Source: Acidobacteriota bacterium (GTDB lineage: Bacteria > Acidobacteriota > Terriglobia > Terriglobales > Acidobacteriaceae). From it: a stretch of 24,799 bases of DNA. The notes below the pieces were generated by a model. That model ran no database searches. It had not been told where the DNA came from and saw only the letters and a program-made list of their open reading frames with translations. Location of the stretch: the NCBI GenBank assembly GCA_023441255.1, contig JAEZPW010000293.1:1-24799 (forward strand), in the 5' to 3' direction. The position numbers were made by a program, and so were the translations under genes. Position 1 is the stretch's first letter. Every line of letters begins with the position of its first letter. Below are positions 12,981-21,796 of this stretch, piece after piece.

Positions 12981-15881
12981 GTGGGACGAACTCTACGGCT
13001 GTACTCGGTTCTGTTTGCAGTAATGCTTTGGGTGGTGCTTCCTTGCGAAGCGAAGAAGGCCAACTCGGAGAAGGCTCCGAACGTACCTGTCTTTCGCAGC
13101 AGCGCGCGCATAGTCCTGGTTGACGTAGTTGCAACCGATTCACAGGGCAGGCCCATTCGTGGTCTGAAGGCGCAGGATTTCCAGATCTATGATGATGGCA
13201 AGCCGCAAACCATCCGGGCATTTGACGAGCACACTTTGGAAGAGGCTCTCAACGCACCTGCGGCAAAGCCTCCGCGCTTAGGGCCGGGCGTTCATTCCAA
13301 CTGGGCGCCTGCATCGGCCTCTGGAGCCACTAACATCATTCTGTTCGATACGCTGAACCTCGACTTTCAATTCCAGGCTTATGCGCGCAGCAGGATGATT
13401 GAGTACCTGAAGACGCTTCCGCCCGGGCAGCAGGTTGCGCTTTTCACACTCGGCGACCGCTTGCGCATGGTCCAGGGTGTCACCGGGCGCAGCGACGCGC
13501 TCATCGCAGCCGCCAAGACCCTGGGAGAGCTGGGCGGCTTCAAGAATTCCGAAAGCGAGTCGCAAAAGGCCCTGCTTGACCAGATGGGCACTACTCAGAC
13601 TGCAACCGGTGGCGCTGGGGCGCGGACCGCAGCCTCCGCGACCCCCCCGGGTGTTCACACACCCGAAGCGATCCTGCACGAATTCATCAACGCGGAGGTG
13701 ACACACAACAACGACCTGCGCATGCGCATGACTCTATCCGCGCTCCGCGACCTTGGCCGTTCGCTGGGCGCCATTCCCGGGCGCAAGAACCTCATCTGGG
13801 TGTCGGGCAATTTCCCCGCAATGATCGGTTCGTACACGGAGGTCAGTTCCTTCCACCTCTATGACCGCGAGATTCGCACCACCGCCGCACTGCTCGCGGC
13901 GCACCAGGTTGCCGTCTATCCCATCGACGCTCGTGGATTGCTGCCCTCACCGATGACTGCTGCCAGCGCGGCGTCGGCGTCAGGAGGATCGTCGTTCGCA
14001 AAGGCTCTCAGCGACTTCAGCGCGGGACTTTCTGCCACCCATAGCGCAATGGATGAAATGGCGCAACAGACCGGTGGCCGCGCTTTTTACGACAGCAACG
14101 ATATACGGAAGGCATTCCAGCAGAGCATCGACTCAGGCGCAAACTACTACACGGTTTCCTACGCACCCTCGAACAAAAAGTGGGACGGTCGTCTCCGCAA
14201 GATCGAAGTGAAACTGGCGCGGCAGAACGTCAGGCTCACATATCGCCGCGGGTATTACGCCGTGGCCGACCCGTTCGCCCCCGTACTGAAGATCAAGAGC
14301 ACCAAAGTTGACGAGCAGAAGCGCCTCATCGAGGCGGTCCAGCCCGGCACGGTCCCAATCGCGTCGATTCAGATGAAAGCGAAGGTGGTGACATCCGGCT
14401 CGGGCCAACCGGTCGAGGTCGACTACATCATCGACGCGCGTGACCTTACGTTACCGGACAATGAACACGGGACACGAAGCGTCTCCTACCAGCTCGTGGC
14501 CGTCGCCTGGGACAAGCAGCAGAATAACGCTGGGCAGGCCTGGGAAATGGTCGACAAGGAGATAGGCCCGGAGCAGGCGTCCGACATCCTTCACCGGGGC
14601 ATCAAGTCTCGCCGGTTCCTCGCCCTGAAGCCGGGTGAATATGAGCTCTACCTGGGCGTGATTGACATCGCTAGCAAAAAGCTCGGGACCCTGGTGATTC
14701 CGCTGGAAATCCCTGACCCTGCAAAGGCGTCCGCAGTGGCGCATCGCGAAGCCCGCGCAGAACAGCAAAACGCTCCATCGGTAGCGAGCCTGGGGTCGGT
14801 GCTCACGGCGGAAACCACTGCCGATCCCCAAGACGACTCCTTCGACGGCGCGACTCCCGACGGTGCGGGATCACAGCAGGGTCCCTCGCTCGTCGCTATC
14901 GGCGTTGCCGAAGACCGCAACAGCGGACCTGAGCCGCCCCCTTCACAGTCTTCAAAGGCTGGGCCGCCGACGGTCACGCAAAACGCAGAAGGCGTCTACA
15001 CCTTTCGCACGGCCGCTCAAGAGGTACTCGTAGACGCCGGTGTGCGCGATCGGAAAAAGCAACTCGTCACCGAGCTTCAGAAGCAGGATTTCAAAATCCT
15101 GGAAGATGGAGCCGAACAGCCCGTGGTTGGTTTCTGGTACGACCAGCTGCCGATCGCGATTGCGCTGGTTCTCGACAGCAGTGGCAGCATGCAGAAGAAC
15201 ATCGACGAGATACGGGATACGGCCGCACGAATCCTGTCCGGATTGAAGCCCCAGGATAAGGTGGCCTTGTTCTCCTTCGGCTGGGACGTTCAGAAGATGG
15301 TGGACCTCACAACCGATCGCAACCAGGTTGCGGAACAGGTCGGCAATATTCAGACGGGCGACACCACAGACATCGTGAACGCCCTGTTCGTGGCGACGCT
15401 CTACCTGAAGCACAACGCCCCCGACATGCGTCGTGTCGTCATCCTTGTGTCGGACAACAAGGCGTTCCCCTTCACGGTTTTGAGGAACAGCGACGTCAAG
15501 AGTGAAGCGGACCTGATCGACTGCGCCGTTCAGTCGGAAGTGGCGATTTATAGTCTGCGCATCCGGAACCGCGAAGGGAACTGGCGTTCTTCAATATCCA
15601 TGGAAAAAGTCACGGAGCAGACCGGTGGCGAGATGTTTTCGTCCGTCAGCGCAGGAAAGATGCTGGACGATGTGATTCAGGCCCTGCGAAAACGCTACGT
15701 CCTCAGTTTCAAGCCCTCGCAGGGCGCTGATGGCCGATTCCACACGATCGAATTGCAGCTGGTCAATAGGTCCGGAACCCCAGCGCGCAGCTCAATACAT
15801 TACCGTCGGGGTTATGGAAATACCCGAACTGCGAATTCGGTGCGCGAAGGAATGTTCCGGAGCAATTCCAAGGAACGGTAG
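12981..15881 (+). CDS. Secreted protein with two acidobacterial VWFA-related domains
   Basis: A 966-aa exported protein starting with GTG at 12981, with GAGAGG upstream. Residues 1-24 are a signal peptide (LYSVLFAVMLWVVLPCEA). It has two copies of the acidobacterial VWFA-related module. Each begins with a strand and a 'D-F-x-I-x-x-D-G' element: residues about 50-75 (GLKAQDFQIYDDG) and 684-709 (LQKQDFKILEDG). Only the second keeps a standard metal-ion adhesion site, DSSGSM at 732-737, with TGDTTD and VSDNK further on. The first has FDTLNLD in its place. Both copies end in the repeated Y(T/V)(V/L)S(Y/F) and YRRGY patterns (YYTVSYAPSNKKWDG..YRRGYY and YVLSFKPS..YRRGYG). The stretch at about 590-670 is low complexity. 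The role is unknown; protein-protein adhesion or an envelope function is inferred. A TATACT hexamer at 12844-12849 may be its -10 box. Confidence 0.88.
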   Translation: MGRTLRLYSVLFAVMLWVVLPCEAKKANSEKAPNVPVFRSSARIVLVDVVATDSQGRPIRGLKAQDFQIYDDGKPQTIRAFDEHTLEEALNAPAAKPPRLGPGVHSNWAPASASGATNIILFDTLNLDFQFQAYARSRMIEYLKTLPPGQQVALFTLGDRLRMVQGVTGRSDALIAAAKTLGELGGFKNSESESQKALLDQMGTTQTATGGAGARTAASATPPGVHTPEAILHEFINAEVTHNNDLRMRMTLSALRDLGRSLGAIPGRKNLIWVSGNFPAMIGSYTEVSSFHLYDREIRTTAALLAAHQVAVYPIDARGLLPSPMTAASAASASGGSSFAKALSDFSAGLSATHSAMDEMAQQTGGRAFYDSNDIRKAFQQSIDSGANYYTVSYAPSNKKWDGRLRKIEVKLARQNVRLTYRRGYYAVADPFAPVLKIKSTKVDEQKRLIEAVQPGTVPIASIQMKAKVVTSGSGQPVEVDYIIDARDLTLPDNEHGTRSVSYQLVAVAWDKQQNNAGQAWEMVDKEIGPEQASDILHRGIKSRRFLALKPGEYELYLGVIDIASKKLGTLVIPLEIPDPAKASAVAHREARAEQQNAPSVASLGSVLTAETTADPQDDSFDGATPDGAGSQQGPSLVAIGVAEDRNSGPEPPPSQSSKAGPPTVTQNAEGVYTFRTAAQEVLVDAGVRDRKKQLVTELQKQDFKILEDGAEQPVVGFWYDQLPIAIALVLDSSGSMQKNIDEIRDTAARILSGLKPQDKVALFSFGWDVQKMVDLTTDRNQVAEQVGNIQTGDTTDIVNALFVATLYLKHNAPDMRRVVILVSDNKAFPFTVLRNSDVKSEADLIDCAVQSEVAIYSLRIRNREGNWRSSISMEKVTEQTGGEMFSSVSAGKMLDDVIQALRKRYVLSFKPSQGADGRFHTIELQLVNRSGTPARSSIHYRRGYGNTRTANSVREGMFRSNSKER

Positions 15882-15905
15882 TTCCAGATTCTCGCAAAGA
15901 AAGAT

Positions 15906-15946
15906 GGTGCCCCACCCTCGCGCCGCGGCGTTCGGCTCTCGGTGGG
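15906..15946. repeat. Hairpin repeat, GGTGCCCCACC...GGTGGG
   Basis: CCCACC at 15911-15916 pairs with GGTGGG at 15941-15946. The left end, GGTGCCCCACCC, matches the dispersed GTG(G)CCCAC family seen elsewhere in the window. It lies between the VWFA gene and tilS and contains the GTG at 15942, which would be the longest possible tilS start. Confidence 0.5.
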
Positions 15947-16025
15947 AGTAGATGCCGCGTACAATCACGCCGATCGTAGGCGCGGTGAGCACGATATTCG
16001 TTCGCCGTTCGGCTACTATGTACTC

Positions 16026-17741
16026 GTGCCGCCCACGCTCGCACAGCGCGTTCTCGCCTACATCCGCAAGCACGATATGCTGCGCGCGGGCGATCGCCTT
16101 GGTGTGGCCGTATCGGGCGGGGCGGATTCAGTGGCGCTGTTGCGCCTGCTTTTGGAACTGCGCGGCGAACTCGGCGTCGTCCTCTCGGTCGTGCACTTCA
16201 ACCACAAGATCCGCGGTGAAGCCGCTGACGCCGACGAGCAGTTTGTGCGCGAGTTGGCGGCCAGCTTCGGGCTGGAGGCACACGTATCGTGTGGCGATAC
16301 GCTTAACTTCGCCAAAGAGACAAAGATGAGCCTGGAAGCGGCCGCGCGCGAACTGCGCTACCGCTGGTTCGGGTCGCTCATGACAAGCGGCGCCGTAGAT
16401 AAGGTTGCGACCGCGCACACCCTCGACGACCAGGCCGAAACCGTCCTGCTGCGCATTCTTCGCGGTACGGGGACCAGCGGACTCGCCGCAATCTACCCCT
16501 GCCTGCAGCTTGGTGACGCGGGCCCGAGTCTCGCGCGCGATCACGGCGCGGACGTCGAAGCCGGTGTGCTTCGACGCGTTTTCGGTACAGTCATCAGGCC
16601 CCTGCTGCAGGTTCGTCGCCCCGAACTTGAGGCTTACCTCAGTTCGCTCGGCCAGCGCTGGTGCGATGACGCCACGAATCTCTCGACCGACTACACGCGC
16701 AACCGCGTCCGACACACGCTGCTGCCCCTGCTGGAAGCCGACTTCAATCCCGCAGTCCGTGAACGGCTCGTCGAATTGGCCGACATCGCGCGCGCCGAGG
16801 AACACTTCTGGGACGAACAGATTCACCGTGTGCTGGACGGGGTACTCACGATCACTGAGACAGGAAATCATGCGGCAGACACCGGGACGGGGCAGAGCCC
16901 CGTCCCCACACACGACTTGTCAACGCAAGAGCGGCAGACACTATACCCGACTGATCAACTTCATTCAGAGTTCATCCTGAACTGCGAGGCATTGTTGAAG
17001 CTGCCTGTCGCGCTGCAGCGCCGCGTACTGCTGCACTTGGCCAACGGGCTTGATCTTCACCTGGAGTTCAAGCACGTTGAGCAGGTTCTCGCCCTCGCGG
17101 CCGGCGGACCCAGCGCCCAAATCGACCTCCCCGGCGGATGGAGCGCCGAGTACCGACGCGTCTGGAGCAAGGGCTCGGCTCCCGTCCGCACTGGCGCCGA
17201 ATTGGTCCTGAGGAGGCCCGGTAGTCCGCCGTCAAAAGACCCCACCCTTCGCTGCGCGAACGATCGGATACCCAACTCACCGGAAAGAGCCGCCGCCGAC
17301 TACACGTACATCGTTTCCGTTCCCGGCGAACTGCGTATCCCGGAACTCAACTGCGTGCTTTCGGCTCGTTTGGTCGATCCCACTGGTGCCGAGGGGGCTA
17401 AGGCGGAAAACATCTCCGGAGAACCTGCCTCGGCAGGTTATAATCCGAGTCAACTGTTGGGTCCACAAACGTTGACGTCTGAGTTAACCGTTCGGAACTG
17501 GCGTCCCGGAGACCGCTTCTGGCCTGCCCATACATCAGCTCCCCGAAAGGTGAAGGAGCTGTTACAGCAAAAGCACGTTTCAGGTCCGGAACGTCAACTC
17601 TGGCCGGTCGTTCTCAGCGGCAACGATATTGTCTGGATGAAAGGTTTTCCGGTGGCGCAACCGCACCGGGCCAACCCTGAGGGCGGCAAGGCGCTGTTTA
17701 TCGAGTTGCGGCCCTTGGAAGACACGGATTCCGGACAATAG
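16026..17741 (+). CDS. tilS: tRNA(Ile)-lysidine synthase, unusually long, with repeat-derived segments
   Basis: A 571-aa enzyme that adds lysine to C34 of the CAU anticodon of tRNA-Ile so that it reads AUA. The N-type PP-loop motif SGGADS is at residues 30-35, followed by VVHFNHKIRGEAAD, ATAHTLDDQAETVLLRILRGTGTSGLAAI and the TRNRVRHTLLPLL block. The C-terminal TilS domain is present: LTVRNWRPGDRFWP, then KVKELLQQKHVSGPERQLWP and IVWMKGFPVA. Bacterial TilS is usually near 320-480 aa. The excess lies in three Pro/Ser/Thr-rich stretches (residues about 276-318, 396-428 and 456-484), each containing a palindrome like the intergenic repeats. I chose the GTG at 16026; the GTG at 15942 lies inside a repeat and would add 28 unconvincing residues. 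A TACAAT at 15959-15964 may be a -10 box. The order tilS-hpt-ftsH is a classic bacterial arrangement. Confidence 0.93.
   Translation: MPPTLAQRVLAYIRKHDMLRAGDRLGVAVSGGADSVALLRLLLELRGELGVVLSVVHFNHKIRGEAADADEQFVRELAASFGLEAHVSCGDTLNFAKETKMSLEAAARELRYRWFGSLMTSGAVDKVATAHTLDDQAETVLLRILRGTGTSGLAAIYPCLQLGDAGPSLARDHGADVEAGVLRRVFGTVIRPLLQVRRPELEAYLSSLGQRWCDDATNLSTDYTRNRVRHTLLPLLEADFNPAVRERLVELADIARAEEHFWDEQIHRVLDGVLTITETGNHAADTGTGQSPVPTHDLSTQERQTLYPTDQLHSEFILNCEALLKLPVALQRRVLLHLANGLDLHLEFKHVEQVLALAAGGPSAQIDLPGGWSAEYRRVWSKGSAPVRTGAELVLRRPGSPPSKDPTLRCANDRIPNSPERAAADYTYIVSVPGELRIPELNCVLSARLVDPTGAEGAKAENISGEPASAGYNPSQLLGPQTLTSELTVRNWRPGDRFWPAHTSAPRKVKELLQQKHVSGPERQLWPVVLSGNDIVWMKGFPVAQPHRANPEGGKALFIELRPLEDTDSGQ
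16884..16906. repeat. TCT-loop hairpin repeat read in frame inside tilS
   Basis: A perfect 10-bp stem, GGGACGGGGC with GCCCCGTCCC, has a 3-base loop, AGA. Read on the other strand, it has the GTGTG..GGACGGGG-TCT-CCCCGTCC layout of the intergenic copies at 6829-6855 and 11215-11337. It encodes part of the residue 276-318 insert. Confidence 0.75.
17240..17273. repeat. Degenerate CCCCACCCTTCGC repeat inside tilS
   Basis: CCCCACCCTTCGC at 17240-17252 with GCGAA at 17256-17260 keeps the inner stem TTCGC/GCGAA around a TGC loop. The outer right arm has decayed. The outer CCCCACC matches the intergenic palindromes at 3179 and 15906. Confidence 0.4.
17422..17439. repeat. AACCTGCC/GGCAGGTT palindrome inside tilS
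   Basis: An 8-bp perfect inverted repeat with a 2-base centre, lying in the third extra segment of TilS just before the conserved C-terminal domain. Confidence 0.5.
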
Positions 17742-17907
17742 ATCAAAGGTGGACGAACCGGCCGTCCGGAAGTAACTGTCGGCTACCCTTCGGTTTCCGG
17801 GAACCCTCGTTAGTACCCTGCGCGGGCGTTTGCGACGGAGTACAATCTGCTGACGTGCATTCACAGGCGCGCCGGCAGTTTGCGGCGCAGTTACTCGAGA
17901 GGCGCAC

Positions 17908-18456
17908 TTGGACAATCGTGCCGGTTTGGGTGGCGAGCTGCGTACCATCATCAGCGCGGAGCAGATCGCGAAACGGGTGCGGGAACTTGCCCGCCAGATT
18001 TCCAGCGATTACCGCGGCAAGACGCTGGTCGTAGTCTGCACCATGTACAACGGCTTTATTTTCATGGCCGACCTGGTCCGGGAACTTGAACTCCCGGTTG
18101 TGTGTCAATTTATAAGGCCCGATTTCACCGACCGCGGGCATACGACGGAGATCTTCTTCAGTCCCGAGCCCGTGGTGAAAGAGGCCGATGTTCTTTTGCT
18201 CGAGGGTGTTCTGGATTCCGGTGTTACCACCGAGTTCCTTACGCGCACGCTGATGGGCTTGGGCGCGGCCTCGGTGAAATTGGCCGTGCTGCTTGACCGG
18301 CAGTCGGCACGGCGCGTGGCCGTTCACCCTGACTATTTTGGCTTCCAGGTAGATGAAGCCTACGTGGTGGGCTATGGGCTGGGTTCCAACCAGCTTGGAC
18401 GCAACCTGCCCTATCTAGCCACGGTGGCAAAGGCAGCGCAGCCTCAGGAAGTCTGA
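17908..18456 (+). CDS. hpt: Phosphoribosyltransferase, hypoxanthine-type, with altered PRPP motif
   Basis: A 182-aa type I phosphoribosyltransferase, placed between tilS and ftsH where hypoxanthine phosphoribosyltransferase usually sits. The PRPP-loop is LEGVLDSGVTTEF (Glu99 to Phe110): the catalytic Asp103 and the Gly-Thr of the loop remain, but the second acidic residue of the usual ED pair is Gly100. The C-terminal part, LLDRQSARR then PDYFGFQVDEAYVVGYGLG and GRNLPYL, matches the HPRT family. The N-terminal substrate loop reads CTMYNGFIFMADLVREL instead of the common GVLKGSFIF. It likely converts hypoxanthine or guanine with PRPP to the nucleotide in purine salvage, but the base preference is unsure. 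The start is TTG at 17908, with GAGAGG just upstream. TACAAT near 17842 may be its own -10 box, 166 bases after tilS. Confidence 0.8.
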   Translation: MDNRAGLGGELRTIISAEQIAKRVRELARQISSDYRGKTLVVVCTMYNGFIFMADLVRELELPVVCQFIRPDFTDRGHTTEIFFSPEPVVKEADVLLLEGVLDSGVTTEFLTRTLMGLGAASVKLAVLLDRQSARRVAVHPDYFGFQVDEAYVVGYGLGSNQLGRNLPYLATVAKAAQPQEV

Positions 18457-18462
18457 CCTGCA

Positions 18463-18557
18463 CGAAGCCTCATGCTTCGAACAGGTTAGAATGAAGTGGT
18501 GTAGTTTTTTCGTTGAATAGAAACTCGCCTCGGTGGCATCTAAATGAACGAGGCGAG
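18463..18557 (+). promoter_or_regulatory. Two hairpins between hpt and ftsH
   Basis: CGAAGC/GCTTCG (18463-18479, 5-base loop) starts 6 bases after the hpt stop. CTCGCCTCG at 18524-18532 pairs with CGAGGCGAG at 18549-18557 (9 bp, 16-base loop). A TAGAAT hexamer at 18487-18492 lies between them and could be the ftsH -10 box, which would put the second hairpin in the ftsH leader. A TTTTTT run at about 18505 follows the first hairpin too far away for a standard terminator. Confidence 0.4.
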
Positions 18558-18603
18558 CTTGGGCCCGGCAATCATTACGTCCTCCTCTTTGCACTCACCT
18601 GTG

Positions 18604-18640
18604 GGTGGCCCATTCAAGCTTCTTTTGCTTGAGTGGGGTA
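18604..18640. repeat. GGTGGCCCA(C/T)TCAAGC palindrome, copy 1
   Basis: CCCATTCAAGC at 18609-18619 pairs with GCTTGAGTGGG at 18627-18637 (one G-T wobble). The copy at 24217-24253 is nearly identical through stem and loop. This one ends about 45 bases before the ftsH start. Confidence 0.85.
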
Positions 18641-18685
18641 AAGACGCAGTGATCTCGTGGTCCTGAGCTGTTAGGAGTTACCTTC

Positions 18686-20587
<1,902 letters not shown>

Positions 20588-20596
20588 AAAGAGAGT

Positions 20597-20625
20597 AACG
20601 AGTACCTACTACCGAGTACCGAGTT
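20597..20625. repeat. AGTACC-family repeat after ftsH
   Basis: AACGAGTACCTACTACCGAG followed by TACCGAGTTGT matches the repeats at 1212-1240, 2440-2473 and 2608-2643. It begins about 10 bases after the ftsH stop and precedes the terminator. Confidence 0.65.
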
Positions 20626-20629
20626 GTGG

Positions 20630-20664
20630 AAGGGCGACCCTCGCGGGTCGCCCTTAGTTTTGTG
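20630..20664 (+). terminator. Intrinsic terminator of the ftsH transcript
   Basis: An 11-bp stem, AAGGGCGACCC (20630-20640) with GGGTCGCCCTT (20645-20655), and a TCGC loop are followed by AGTTTTGT. It sits 43 bases after the ftsH stop and is the clearest rho-independent terminator in the window. Confidence 0.85.
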
Positions 20665-21112
20665 ACGTGCTTCTTTGTGTGAGGATGGGCCGGTGACTCG
20701 TCCCGCTTTCTTACGCCGAACCATACGACGGATTGATCCTGACACTGAGCGCAGTGAAGTGGAAGGATATCTGCACTTTGCTCGCTTCCTATCCCCTGCC
20801 CCTATCTCTGACAAGCCAGTGTTTATGCGGGTTCGCCAAGGGTATGTCTCTCAAAATCTTGATTCGGCGAGAGATAGGTTCGGTTTAAGCGAGGCCCCTC
20901 GTGGCGCCAATTGGGTAAACCGCGAACGCTCCCTCGCACGTCGGCGATCGATTCTCAAAGAACGCAGCGGCGGCGTTGCCGCCGTTTACGCGATGAATGT
21001 AGCAGGGAATTGCTGCGCGCCAACATGAGGCTGTGGAAATTCACGAAAACGGAACAAGGCCAAGAACTGCCGTTGAAAGTCACAACCGTACACGTCTTCG
21101 CCGTGCGATTGC
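20665..21112. other. Gene-free spacer between ftsH and the methyltransferase module
   Basis: I see no supported gene. The stretch contains a decayed repeat-like segment at about 20741-20780 (ACTGAGCGCAGTGAAG, then GGAAGGATATCTGCAC) resembling the dispersed GAGCGCAGCGAGGAA type. It also has a CGGCGGC/GCCGCCG hairpin at 20968-20984. Plus-strand ORFs here have no domain-like content. The boundary between chromosome backbone and accessory module probably lies within it. Confidence 0.5.
20968..20984 (-). terminator. Possible terminator of the minus-strand module
   Basis: A 7-bp perfect stem (CGGCGGC/GCCGCCG) with a 3-base loop lies about 130 bases downstream of the 21113 stop. The T content after it on the minus strand is weak (CTGCGTTCTTT), so this is tentative. 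Confidence 0.3.
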
Positions 21113-21796
21113 TTACTGCAACTGCGACCGAATGTAGTAGAGGCAACCGTTGAGCCAATTCTGCAGTGCAAGCACAGTCGCAACCGGCTCTCGATGAGCA
21201 TGTTGGTCGCCTTTCTGCCAAGATGAAGACATTGCGAAATGAAAGGGTATGCTAGCCACTGTTTCCTGTTCCTCGCTGGGCGTCACATTAGTCCGGAATT
21301 CGGCAACCGGCTCTTGCGCGAAATGAGTCTCAGTGCGGGACGGTGTTGAAACGTAAGCGTGCCAGTGCGGCTGTGCATGTCGTTCAGCAAGATCGGCCGG
21401 TGAACAATGCCACTCGGCCCTGAGGAACGGCACTTTACTGCCGTAGGCGGCGCCAGTGAACACCACAATCTCGACGTTTACCAGATCGTGTGTTGGGTCC
21501 ACAAACTTGAAATCAAGTACAACGGCTGCCCAGTAGAGGCCGCAAGCACCAGAGCAGAGGAGATGGATGGCATACTTGTCGCGAGCGGTTGCTGTCTGTT
21601 GTGCGGGGCCCTGCAACTCATATCGAGAAACGCGTCGAGCGAGGGGGGCATGCGCAAATCCCAACGCGTCGGTATCAAATTGTGCCTTGAGCACGGGAAG
21701 ACAAGCACGCAAGACCGTTGTTGGATCAGCCACCTTGTTGACGGCAGCAATCCCAGCGGTCTTCTCTTTCCTTCCTTTTTTAGCTGCTTTGGACAT
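21113..21796 (-). CDS. Uncharacterised protein with HAQPHWH motif, partner of the DNA methyltransferase
   Basis: I do not recognise a named family. From the ATG at 21796 it has 227 aa; an ATG at 21823 would add nine. The N-terminus is Lys-rich (MSKAAKKGRKEKTAG). A central part, ARDKYAIHLLCSGACGLYWA, leads to VVLDFKFVDPTHDLVNVEIV. It is followed by FLRAEWHCSPADLAERHAQP and a HAQPHWHAYVSTP block with several His and Trp residues that could form an active or metal site. The C-terminal part (IPFHFAMSSSWQKGDQHAHRE, ALQNWLNGCLYYIRSQL) is helical. There is no signal peptide and no membrane segment. It overlaps the methyltransferase end by 17 bases (44 with the longer start), so the two are very likely translated together. 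There is no visible PD-(D/E)xK, HNH or PLD nuclease motif. Its function is presumably tied to the methyltransferase. Confidence 0.7.
   Translation of the reverse strand: MSKAAKKGRKEKTAGIAAVNKVADPTTVLRACLPVLKAQFDTDALGFAHAPLARRVSRYELQGPAQQTATARDKYAIHLLCSGACGLYWAAVVLDFKFVDPTHDLVNVEIVVFTGAAYGSKVPFLRAEWHCSPADLAERHAQPHWHAYVSTPSRTETHFAQEPVAEFRTNVTPSEEQETVASIPFHFAMSSSWQKGDQHAHREPVATVLALQNWLNGCLYYIRSQLQ

Noticed and set aside
15942..16025. Longer N-terminus for TilS from the GTG at 15942
   Set aside because: The GTG lies in a palindromic repeat, and the added 28 residues do not resemble a TilS N-terminus, which begins properly at VPPTLAQRVLAYI.
20675..21028. 117-codon plus-strand frame after the ftsH terminator
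   Set aside because: Its sequence includes a decayed dispersed repeat and a palindrome and shows no protein-like pattern.
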